The position numbers were made by a program, and so were the translations under genes. This document shows, one piece after another, positions 18,091-25,581 of a stretch of DNA of 32,259 nt. A model generated the notes under the pieces. It was given only the letters and a program-made list of their open reading frames with translations. It did not search any database and had not been told where the DNA came from. The stretch comes from Saprospiraceae bacterium (GTDB lineage: Bacteria; Bacteroidota; Bacteroidia; Chitinophagales; Saprospiraceae), in NCBI GenBank assembly GCA_020631405.1, contig JAHDHH010000047.1, positions 1 to 32,259 of the forward strand, read 5' to 3'. The first letter of the stretch is position 1; every line of letters starts with the position of its first letter.

Positions 18091-19317
18091 ATGCGAATAC
18101 TCGAACTAACAAAAAAATTTCCTTACCCGATAAATGATGGTGAATCAATCGCTATCTACAATCTTGCAAAAGGGTTGCATGAATTGGGAGCAATTATAGA
18201 CCTGCTCTCTATTAATACTTCAAAGCATTTTACAGACCTTAGTACAGTTAATGGGGACTTCAGCCACTACAATAGCTTCAATGCAGTGTACCATAACAAT
18301 GATGTAAAATACTCCGGAGCCTTTGTCAATTTGTTTAGTTCTCAATCTTATCACGTAGAGCGGTTGCATTCCTTAGATTTTGCACGAGCCTTAGAACAAG
18401 TACTCAAAGCGAACGACTATGATGTCATCTTGTTAGAGACAGTGTATATGGCACTATACACCCCTGTTATTAGAAAGTGGAGTAAGGCTAAGATCTGCCT
18501 AAGAGCTCACAATATCGAGTACGAGATTTGGAAAAGATGTAGCGATGAAGAGAGTAATATTGCTAAATCATGGTACCTCAAAGTCTGTGCTAATAGGCTG
18601 AAGAAGTTTGAAATGACACATTTTAAAGATTATGACTGTATTGCTGCTATTTCTCAAAAAGACCTTGATACATTTGAGCAATTAGGATATACTGGTGATT
18701 CTGTTGTGATCCCAGTTGGTCTTGATGATGAAAAATACACACCAAGTGCTTCAGTTAATACTAAAACGTTTGGATTCATAGGGTCTTTGGATTGGATGCC
18801 CAACTTACAGGGCCTACAATGGTTCCTTAATGAGGTGTGGCCAGAGATTCATCGAAAGTACCCAGATATCGAGTTTCACATTGCGGGAAAGAATGCTCCG
18901 TTAAATTTTGAAGTCAATTTGGATCAGAATATAGTATATCACGGTGAGGTAGATTGTGCTATGGATTTTATTAAGACACATAGTGCTTTGGTGGTACCTC
19001 TCTTTAGTGGCTCAGGAATCAGAGTCAAAATACTCGAAGCTATGGCTCTTGGTAAGACTGTCATTACAACAGATATCGGCTTAGAAGGGATTGATGCTGA
19101 GCATGCCAAGAATGTATTAGTAGCCAACTCTGCGAAGAACTTTGTGGATGCTGTAGGTCTGCTTAAAAAAGATTCACAATTACTCGTTAGTATTGGAGAT
19201 GAGGCAAGACATTTTATTGGGCAGCAATTCAACTACAGAAATGTAGCAAATAAATTATTCTCCAAATTGCAGAATTCTACCCCAAGTATAGAGTCAAAGT
19301 CTACCTCTATAGTGTAG
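18091..19317 (+). CDS. GT4-family glycosyltransferase (first of two)
   Basis: A 408-residue GT-B glycosyltransferase. The N-terminal Rossmann half opens with RILELTKKFPYPINDGESIAIYNLAKGL, typical of family 4 enzymes acting in surface polysaccharide synthesis. The C-terminal half begins at about residue 230 with FGFIGSLDWMPNLQG and carries HIAGKNAP, VVPLFSGSGIRVKILEAMALGKTVITT, which contains the nucleotide-sugar E-x7-E type region. The open frame extends to a TTG at 18076, but the ATG at 18091 gives the family N-terminus. It is followed after 9 bases by a second enzyme of the same family, so both probably modify the same glycan. Sugar donor and acceptor are unknown. No flippase or polymerase is adjacent. 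Confidence 0.85.
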   Translation: MRILELTKKFPYPINDGESIAIYNLAKGLHELGAIIDLLSINTSKHFTDLSTVNGDFSHYNSFNAVYHNNDVKYSGAFVNLFSSQSYHVERLHSLDFARALEQVLKANDYDVILLETVYMALYTPVIRKWSKAKICLRAHNIEYEIWKRCSDEESNIAKSWYLKVCANRLKKFEMTHFKDYDCIAAISQKDLDTFEQLGYTGDSVVIPVGLDDEKYTPSASVNTKTFGFIGSLDWMPNLQGLQWFLNEVWPEIHRKYPDIEFHIAGKNAPLNFEVNLDQNIVYHGEVDCAMDFIKTHSALVVPLFSGSGIRVKILEAMALGKTVITTDIGLEGIDAEHAKNVLVANSAKNFVDAVGLLKKDSQLLVSIGDEARHFIGQQFNYRNVANKLFSKLQNSTPSIESKSTSIV

Positions 19318-19326
19318 TTTTGTGGA

Positions 19327-20496
19327 GTGAGGATTGCAGTCATACTACCAAGATTTCCCTATCCCTTAGAAAAAGGAGATAAACTCAGAGCCTATCACCA
19401 AATTAAGGCTCTAGCAGCAGAGGTAGAGGTCAACCTAATAGCACTTTCGCATGAGAGTGTAAGTGAGGCAAGCAAAGCAGAATTAAGTAACTATTGCAAG
19501 TCCATTACAATACTCTCCATCTCCAAACTGCGGTTACTGATCAACCTTATATTAGGGGTGTTTAGATCTATGCCATTGCAAGTCTCCTATTTTTATTCTC
19601 GAAGTAAGAAAAAGGCAATCAACAATATACTTGATGATCTGAAGGTAGATGTTATCTATACGCAGTTGACTAGGACTATGCTCTACACCCAGCATAGGCC
19701 AGAGAAAAAGGTTATTGACTTAATGGATGCCTTTAGCTATGGGATGGCCAAGCGTTCGATCAATGCTTCGTGGCTTTGGAAGCGAATTTATAGAAGGGAG
19801 AGTAACTTGCTAAAAGTAATGGAAGAGCAATATATCAAAGCATTTGATGCAATAACAATAATATCTGACCAAGACAAGCTACGAGTGCCACATCTCAATA
19901 CTACAGACATCACTGTAGTAAGAAATGGTGTAGATGTTGATGCTTACAACAAGGCTGATATTACACCAACATATGACCTTGTATTCGTTGGGAATATGGG
20001 TTATACTCCTAATATTGATGCTGCACTCTATATTGTGAATCGAGTAATCCCTGCCTATAGAGACAAGTTTGGTCAGACTTTGACTCTCAATATAGTAGGT
20101 GCAAGACCTTCCAAACTGGTCTTAGAACTTGAGTCTGACTCTGTCAATGTCACAGGGTGGGTAGAAGATATTGTGGCGGAGTATCAAAGTGGAAAATTAT
20201 TCTTAGCCCCTATATTTCATGGGATAGGTCAACAAAACAAAGTTATGGAAGCCATGCTTTGTGAAGTACCATGCTTAGTATCCTCTGAGGTAGCAGCACC
20301 GTTTAATTCTTTAGGAGACACAAAACTTCTGGTCGCAGATACTGTTGACGAGTATGTTGATACAATTTATCAAGTATTAAATGATAAAATAGAAATACCT
20401 TTATTGGTAAATACCGCAAAACAAGCAATATGTCAAAATTACAATTGGGAGACTCAAACAACACCACTCATACAGATCATGCAAAACCTGGTGTAA
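19327..20496 (+). CDS. GT4-family glycosyltransferase (second of two), GTG start
   Basis: A 389-residue GT-B glycosyltransferase starting with GTG. The N-terminus RIAVILPRFPYPLEKGDKLRAYHQIKALA is a variant of the same pattern as the preceding gene. The C-terminal half has LVFVGNMGYTPNIDAALYIV, LNIVGARPS and LAPIFHGIGQQNKVMEAMLCEVPCLVSS, the last being the donor-binding region. It starts 9 bases after its neighbour and its 3' end overlaps the start of ribBA by 67 bases. No membrane segments are visible. The two enzymes share layout and likely arose by duplication, but identity is low by eye. The substrate cannot be inferred. Confidence 0.85.
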   Translation: MRIAVILPRFPYPLEKGDKLRAYHQIKALAAEVEVNLIALSHESVSEASKAELSNYCKSITILSISKLRLLINLILGVFRSMPLQVSYFYSRSKKKAINNILDDLKVDVIYTQLTRTMLYTQHRPEKKVIDLMDAFSYGMAKRSINASWLWKRIYRRESNLLKVMEEQYIKAFDAITIISDQDKLRVPHLNTTDITVVRNGVDVDAYNKADITPTYDLVFVGNMGYTPNIDAALYIVNRVIPAYRDKFGQTLTLNIVGARPSKLVLELESDSVNVTGWVEDIVAEYQSGKLFLAPIFHGIGQQNKVMEAMLCEVPCLVSSEVAAPFNSLGDTKLLVADTVDEYVDTIYQVLNDKIEIPLLVNTAKQAICQNYNWETQTTPLIQIMQNLV

Positions 20497-21608
20497 GCAA
20501 GCAGTCTGGGTTAGATACTATTGAGAGTGCTATCAAAGATATTCAAGAAGGTAAGATTGTTATAGTTGTTGATGACGAAGACAGAGAAAATGAGGGTGAC
20601 TTCATTTGTTCTGCTCAGACCATTACTCCAGAGAAGATTAACTTCATGGCAACCCATGGAAGAGGACTTATCTGTACTCCAATTCTAGAGCATAAGGCTA
20701 AAGAACTTAGACTAACTCGAATGGTCAATGATAATACTGCTTTGCATGAAACTGCATTTACGGTATCTATTGACTACTTGAAGAAGGGTTGCTCCACGGG
20801 TATATCTGCATATGATAGAGCTACAGGTATTCAGGAGTTAGTCAACCCAGAAACAAAGCATAGTGACTATGCTAGACCTGGACATATCTTCCCATTGATA
20901 GCAAAGGATGGTGGAGTCTTAAGAAGAACAGGTCACACTGAAGCTGCGGTTGACTTAGCTAGAATGGCAGGTCATTACCCAGCAGGGGTATTAGTGGAAA
21001 TTCTCAATGAAGACGGATCGATGGCAAGGTTGCCAGACTTAGAGAAAATAGCAAAGAAGCATGATCTCAAGCTCATTAGTATCAAGGATCTTGTAGAATA
21101 CCGATTGAATAATGAAACATTGGTCAACGTCAAGTATAAGACCGAACTAGATACCCAGTATGGCCGATTTAAAGTGACAGCCTACTCAGATATACATAGT
21201 GAAGATGTACACTTAGCCTTGCACAAAGGACTTCATAACAATGATGACCCTTGTCTAGTTAGGGTGCATTCTGTAGCTGCATCAGGTGGGGCACTAGGTT
21301 TTATTTTTGAAGACTATGCCCAGCGTATAGCCAAGGCATTGAAGATGATAGAAGAGGAAGGCAGAGGTGCCGTAATCTTGATGCAACAAGGAGAAGAGGG
21401 GCAGTCTATCCTCAACAAACTCAAACAAATGGATACTGATGAAACTAATGATGTCTTAAATGCTCACATACACAAAGACTTTGGACTTGGTGCACAGATC
21501 CTGAGAGACCTAGGTATCAAAAAGATCAAATTGATTACCTCTAACCCTAAGAAGCAAGTAGCACTTGATGGTTATGGGTTAGAGATAGTTGACTATATCA
21601 ACTTATAA
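20430..21608 (+). CDS. ribB: RibBA-type fusion: intact DHBP synthase half, degenerate GTP cyclohydrolase II half
   Basis: A 392-residue riboflavin-pathway protein. Residues about 27-225 form a complete 3,4-dihydroxy-2-butanone-4-phosphate synthase: VVDDEDRENEGDF, ATHGRGLICTP, CSTGISAYDRATGI, YARPGHIFPL, RRTGHTEAAVDLARMAG. Residues about 235-392 align with GTP cyclohydrolase II, but the zinc site is gone: canonical RVHSECLTGD-x-FGSLRCDCG is replaced by RVHSVAASGGALGFIFEDY, with A283, E294 and Y296 at the cysteine positions. The QEGRGIGL motif has become GEEGQSI, and the arginine preceding the conserved DF/DY segment appears as lysine (HKDFGLGAQIL). The NNPKK region is kept. Only the first activity is therefore supported, and the pathway's GTP cyclohydrolase II must be elsewhere. 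The ATG at 20430 lies inside the preceding gene; no later ATG, GTG or TTG gives a better N-terminus. Confidence 0.85.
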   Translation: MSKLQLGDSNNTTHTDHAKPGVSKQSGLDTIESAIKDIQEGKIVIVVDDEDRENEGDFICSAQTITPEKINFMATHGRGLICTPILEHKAKELRLTRMVNDNTALHETAFTVSIDYLKKGCSTGISAYDRATGIQELVNPETKHSDYARPGHIFPLIAKDGGVLRRTGHTEAAVDLARMAGHYPAGVLVEILNEDGSMARLPDLEKIAKKHDLKLISIKDLVEYRLNNETLVNVKYKTELDTQYGRFKVTAYSDIHSEDVHLALHKGLHNNDDPCLVRVHSVAASGGALGFIFEDYAQRIAKALKMIEEEGRGAVILMQQGEEGQSILNKLKQMDTDETNDVLNAHIHKDFGLGAQILRDLGIKKIKLITSNPKKQVALDGYGLEIVDYINL

Positions 21609-22310
21609 TTTATTAGCGTCAATCAAGTCGTGTAGGAGGTCTTTATAGTTTTTGCCTACAGGGATATTCTTTGGCTTGCCACCTTCTTGGATTTCTACCA
21701 TGCTACCGAATATGGCATTAATCTTATTGATATTGACTATGTAGGATCTATGTATTCTCATGAAAATGCTGTCAGGTAACTTTGCTTCTAGACTCTTCAT
21801 AGTCTGTAGCGTAATCACCCTGGAATCATTCTTCTTAATGATCACATAGTCCTTCAATCCCTCGATATATAGGATATCATTGAAGTGTATCTTGATCATC
21901 TTCTTATCAGCTTTGACGAAGAAAAAATCATCTTCTTCTCCAAACTTGGTGCTGCCTTGCTTTGCAATGAACTTGTTAGTCGCTTGCATTAATCGCTCTA
22001 GACTTATTGGCTTTAGTAGGTAGTCTATCACATTGAGATTAAACCCTTCAACTGCATAATCACTATATGCGGTAGTCATGATTACCTCAGGTGGATTAGT
22101 CAATGACTTTAGAAACTCCATACCAGTAATCTTAGGCATCTGAATATCTAAGAACATCAGATCAATAGACTCTTTCTGTAAAATGTCATTAGCTTCTATT
22201 GCATTTTGACAAGAGGCTACAAGCTCAAACTGATCCAAGCTTTCTAAATGACTCTCTAGGATTTCTCTTGCTAGTGGTTCGTCATCGACGATTAATACTT
22301 TATACGACAT
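21603..22310 (-). CDS. LytTR-type response regulator
   Basis: A 235-residue LytR/AlgR-family transcription regulator. Residues 1-120 are a receiver domain: acidic pair VDDEP (residues 9-11), phosphoacceptor D55 in MFLDIQMP, T80 (MTTAYS) and K100 in DYLLKP. Residues about 130-230 are a LytTR DNA-binding domain (FFFVKADKKMIKIHFNDILYIEGLKDYV, MRIHRSYIVNINKI). Its start overlaps the end of the sensor kinase gene by 11 bases, and its stop overlaps the convergent ribBA by 6 bases. Together with the kinase it forms a two-component system; LytTR regulators usually bind pairs of direct repeats upstream of a few target genes. Targets and signal are not evident here. Confidence 0.92.
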   Translation of the reverse strand: MSYKVLIVDDEPLAREILESHLESLDQFELVASCQNAIEANDILQKESIDLMFLDIQMPKITGMEFLKSLTNPPEVIMTTAYSDYAVEGFNLNVIDYLLKPISLERLMQATNKFIAKQGSTKFGEEDDFFFVKADKKMIKIHFNDILYIEGLKDYVIIKKNDSRVITLQTMKSLEAKLPDSIFMRIHRSYIVNINKINAIFGSMVEIQEGGKPKNIPVGKNYKDLLHDLIDANKL

Positions 22311-23352
22311 GATAGGTGTTTAAGAGTTTTAAATATAATTCTACTAAATAGTTGTCATTGTCTTGTTTGATGCGAAGCATATGCTTTTCAGGGTAGACTA
22401 ATTTTAGCCTACGTTTTACATTTTCTAATCCAATGCCACCGACTCCATGCTTACTTTCTTCTGGCGAATTACTATTTTCAATATTGAAGAAGAGGTGGTC
22501 GTCTTTAATTTTTAGGCTGATGTTGACATAGTTGTTTTCGCTTTGAGTTCGCATCCCGTGTTTGAAGCTGTTTTCTACAAATGGAGAAAATATAAGCGGC
22601 ATGATTTCCTTTCCTTCAGCATCACCCTCTATGTCTAAGTGTACTTTGAAATCATTCCCATGCCTGATTGACTCTAGATCAATATAATTCTTGATATAAT
22701 CGATCTCCTTCTGCAAAGGGACAGTCCTGTCATTGCACTCATACAGCATATACCTCATCATATTGGAGAGCTTAAGTACAGTGTCTGGGGCTTGATCTGA
22801 TTTTTTCAAAGTAAGAGCATAAAGACTGTTCAAGGTATTGAAAAAGAAGTGAGGATCTATTTGTGACTTGAGAAATTTTAGTTCAGAAGTTAGATTTTGC
22901 TTTTCCAGTTCACGCGTCTTATTCTGATGAAATATGATATCTGTGAATAACTTATAAATCGAAGAAGCCACAGCTACCAGGATCAATTCCAAGAAGGGTA
23001 GGTGGTAATTCTCTACATAGTACAATTGGCTAAAACTATCATCATTATGTAACAGATAAAACAGTGCAATTTTGACTGGAGTCATGAGAATAGCAATGCC
23101 CACCAATGCTAGCACATAGAGTATTGTCTTACTTTTAGATAGAATCTCTGGAATGAGGTATAAGATGTTGACATATGCTATTGCGATAAAGAACAGGATA
23201 TTGAGAAAGTTCTTGGCAAGTACCAAATGCAAGACGTCATGTGATCTGTTTAGCACCACAAGGAACACTAACATAAACGACCAAAACAACACATGGTAGA
23301 ATGTGCTGGATTGATAAAACCGATATATTTTCTGCTCTAATTCACTCGACAT
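22300..23352 (-). CDS. LytS/YehU-type sensor histidine kinase
   Basis: A 350-residue membrane kinase. Four hydrophobic segments (about residues 19-36, 45-68, 76-100, 118-136) form an integral sensor region with no large extracellular domain. A short coiled coil follows, then the His_kinase domain (PF06580 type) with the phosphoacceptor H168 in LKSQIDPHFFFNTLNSLYAL. The ATPase part has VENSFKHGM (N-box) and GGIGLENVKRRL (G-box). It autophosphorylates and passes the phosphate to the LytTR regulator whose gene overlaps its 3' end. The lack of a periplasmic domain suggests that it senses membrane state or an intramembrane ligand, which is inference. Confidence 0.9.
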   Translation of the reverse strand: MSSELEQKIYRFYQSSTFYHVLFWSFMLVFLVVLNRSHDVLHLVLAKNFLNILFFIAIAYVNILYLIPEILSKSKTILYVLALVGIAILMTPVKIALFYLLHNDDSFSQLYYVENYHLPFLELILVAVASSIYKLFTDIIFHQNKTRELEKQNLTSELKFLKSQIDPHFFFNTLNSLYALTLKKSDQAPDTVLKLSNMMRYMLYECNDRTVPLQKEIDYIKNYIDLESIRHGNDFKVHLDIEGDAEGKEIMPLIFSPFVENSFKHGMRTQSENNYVNISLKIKDDHLFFNIENSNSPEESKHGVGGIGLENVKRRLKLVYPEKHMLRIKQDNDNYLVELYLKLLNTYHVV

Positions 23353-23364
23353 AGGTTAAAAATA

Positions 23365-23390
23365 CTCGAAGTCCATGACTTGCCTTCGAG
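23365..23390. repeat. Inverted repeat in the gap between the histidine kinase and folE
   Basis: CTCGAAG (23365-23371) and CTTCGAG (23384-23390) are perfectly complementary, with a 12-base loop. It lies 12 bases upstream of the kinase ATG on the minus strand, so it would be in the kinase leader or overlap its promoter. No T-run follows. It may be a regulator site or chance. Confidence 0.35.
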
Positions 23391-23483
23391 AGTTTAGATT
23401 AAGAAGTCCTATTTTAAGACTAATCCATGTATTTTGAAATATAACCTGATTGTAAATGAACTCTTATAATGTAAAATTGTAAT

Positions 23484-23491
23484 TAACTTTG
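23484..23491 (+). promoter_or_regulatory. Candidate -7 promoter element for folE
   Basis: TAACTTTG matches TAnnTTTG perfectly and lies 20 bases before the folE ATG, giving a leader of roughly 15 bases. No TTG is seen at the usual 19-20 base spacing upstream, so support is partial. Confidence 0.35.
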
Positions 23492-23511
23492 CATCCAATA
23501 AATTAATAGCC

Positions 23512-24108
23512 ATGGCTTACTCAGAATCACACAACTATACTGATGATACAACAAATAGTGTCAAAGAGTACTATTCGAAAATCATCACAGAATTGGGTGA
23601 AGATGTAGAGAGAGAGGGCCTACTCAAGACACCTGAAAGAGCATCAAAAGCCATGCAGTTTTTGACTAAGGGGTATCAAGAAGACCCTCAGCAGATTTTG
23701 AAGTCAGCACTATTCAAAGAAGACTACAAAAACATGGTATTGGTCAAGAATATTGAGCTTTACTCTTTGTGTGAGCACCATATTTTGCCATTCTATGGGA
23801 AGGTCCATATTGCCTACATTCCCAATGGATATGTCGTTGGCCTAAGCAAATTGCCGAGGATAGTTGATGTATTTGCAAGAAGGTTACAAGTACAAGAGAG
23901 ACTTACTAAGGAGATTTTGGATTGTATTCAAGATACCCTAAAACCACTTGGTGTAGCAGTAGTGATTGAGGCAGCACATATGTGTATGATGATGAGAGGA
24001 GTACAAAAGCAAAATAGTGTTACTACAACCTCAGCATTCACTGGCGAATTTGAAAAGGTACAAACTCGATCTGAGTTTTTTAGTTTGATTGGTTCGGACT
24101 TGACTTAA
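23512..24108 (+). CDS. folE: GTP cyclohydrolase I
   Basis: A 198-residue enzyme that converts GTP to 7,8-dihydroneopterin triphosphate, the entry to folate and pterin synthesis. Motifs are complete: [13 protein letters not shown], zinc ligands in [12 protein letters not shown] (C87 and H90), [23 protein letters not shown], and [14 protein letters not shown] with the third zinc cysteine (C158). The length matches the standard FolE type. It heads a plus-strand run with fabD, yqgE and an ABC-F gene, and diverges from the histidine kinase. It does not replace the lost GTP cyclohydrolase II of the nearby ribBA, because the two enzymes give different products and folds. Confidence 0.95.
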   Translation: MAYSESHNYTDDTTNSVKEYYSKIITELGEDVEREGLLKTPERASKAMQFLTKGYQEDPQQILKSALFKEDYKNMVLVKNIELYSLCEHHILPFYGKVHIAYIPNGYVVGLSKLPRIVDVFARRLQVQERLTKEILDCIQDTLKPLGVAVVIEAAHMCMMMRGVQKQNSVTTTSAFTGEFEKVQTRSEFFSLIGSDLT

Positions 24109-24167
24109 ATCAACGGCTTATTATTTCTTACCTTAGCTGCTTGATTATTAACTCTATATTTTATTAA

Positions 24168-25034
24168 ATGAAAGCAGTTGTTTTCCCTGGACAAGGTTCA
24201 CAGTTTGTGGGCATGGGCAAAGAAGATTACGAATCTTCATCAATGATCACATCACTTTATGACAATGCTAATACCATATTAGGTTTTAGTTTAAGTGATA
24301 TCATGTTTAATGGCACTGAAGAAGACCTTAAGAAGACTGATATCACTCAGCCAGCGGTGTTTCTCTATTCAGTAGCAAAGTTTCTTCAAGCAGATATCAA
24401 ACCTGATGCAGTAGGAGGTCATTCACTTGGTGAGTTTTCAGCATTAGTCGCGAATGGTACATTATCATTTGAAGATGCTCTAAGGCTTGTAGTGATTAGA
24501 TCAAAAGCAATGCAAGCAGCTTGTGAAGAAGAGCAAGGAACTATGGCCGCAATACTAGGTTTAGAAGATGCACAAATCGAGGAAATCTGTGCTGGTATTG
24601 CTGATACAGTGGTCCCTGCTAATTACAATTGCCCAGGTCAATTAGTCATCTCAGGCTCGATCAAAGGCATAGAAGCAGCTGTGGCCCAGTGTACAGAAGC
24701 TGGAGCAAGGAGAGCCATTGTCTTGAATGTGGGTGGAGCATTTCACTCGCCATTGATGCAATCAGCAGAAGAGAAGTTAGCAACGGCGATTGAGGAGGTG
24801 ACATTTAATACCCCAACAATACCCATCTATCAGAATGTAGACGGTCTTGCTCATACTGATGTGTCTACTATCAAAGCTAACCTACTTAGGCAATTGACTT
24901 CACCAGTAAGGTGGACGCAAATCATGCAGAATATGGTTGCGGCTGGCTTGTCAAGTCAGGTAGAGTCCGGAGGTAGGGTGCTTACTGGATTTATGAGAAA
25001 GGTGGACAGGTCTTTAGAAACTAGTCAACTGTAA
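24168..25034 (+). CDS. fabD: Malonyl-CoA:ACP transacylase
   Basis: A 288-residue enzyme that loads malonyl groups onto acyl carrier protein for fatty acid synthesis. It starts VVFPGQGSQFVGMGK, has the nucleophile motif GGHSLGEF (Ser86), the arginine RSKAMQ (R111), and the catalytic histidine in GGAFHSPLM (H193). The length is normal for FabD. It lies 59 bases after folE and 4 bases before the YqgE gene, so it probably belongs to the same transcript. No other fab genes are adjacent. Confidence 0.95.
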   Translation: MKAVVFPGQGSQFVGMGKEDYESSSMITSLYDNANTILGFSLSDIMFNGTEEDLKKTDITQPAVFLYSVAKFLQADIKPDAVGGHSLGEFSALVANGTLSFEDALRLVVIRSKAMQAACEEEQGTMAAILGLEDAQIEEICAGIADTVVPANYNCPGQLVISGSIKGIEAAVAQCTEAGARRAIVLNVGGAFHSPLMQSAEEKLATAIEEVTFNTPTIPIYQNVDGLAHTDVSTIKANLLRQLTSPVRWTQIMQNMVAAGLSSQVESGGRVLTGFMRKVDRSLETSQL

Positions 25035-25038
25035 CACT

Positions 25039-25578
25039 ATGAAAGGCAAGATATTAATTTCTCAACCCTTCATGCTTGATGACAATTTTAAGCGATCAGT
25101 TATACTTATCACTGAGCATAATGAAGAAGGTACTGTAGGCTTTATATTGAATAAACCTATTGAGATGGAATTAGCATCACTGTTTGATAGCGGCGAAGAC
25201 TTTGAGCCAAGATTTGGTTACGGAGGACCTTGTTGCGAGGATACTCTTCACTACATTCATAATATTGGTGGACTACTGTCGGAAAGTATTCCTGTTTTTG
25301 ATGATTTGTGTTGGTGTGGAGAATTTGAAGAATTAAGGCAACTCATCAAAGAAGGAGCTGTCATGTCTGACAATATTTTGTTCTTTTTAGGGTATTCTGG
25401 ATGGTCACCAGGCCAATTGGATGCTGAACTCGAGACAGGGTCTTGGATAGTATCCGAAACTTCAGTAGACCAACTACTCAAAGGCAATCATGAAACTCTA
25501 TGGAAGGAAGTACTTAAACCACTTGGCCATACATTTGAAATCATATCAGAAATACCTGATTCAGCAAACTATAATTAG
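25039..25578 (+). CDS. YqgE/AlgH family protein
   Basis: A 179-residue protein of the YqgE/AlgH (DUF179) family. It starts with the characteristic GKILISQPFMLDDNFKRSVILITEH and continues with GTVGFILNKP, the glycine-rich GYGGPC segment, and FFLGYSGWSPGQLDAELETGSW. The family is cytoplasmic and of uncertain function; the name AlgH comes from an alginate regulator. The start is unambiguous (4 bases after fabD). Three bases separate its stop from the ABC-F gene. The extra cysteines in GPCCED and CWCGEF are uncommon in my recollection of the family. Confidence 0.92.
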   Translation: MKGKILISQPFMLDDNFKRSVILITEHNEEGTVGFILNKPIEMELASLFDSGEDFEPRFGYGGPCCEDTLHYIHNIGGLLSESIPVFDDLCWCGEFEELRQLIKEGAVMSDNILFFLGYSGWSPGQLDAELETGSWIVSETSVDQLLKGNHETLWKEVLKPLGHTFEIISEIPDSANYN

Positions 25579-25581
25579 TCT

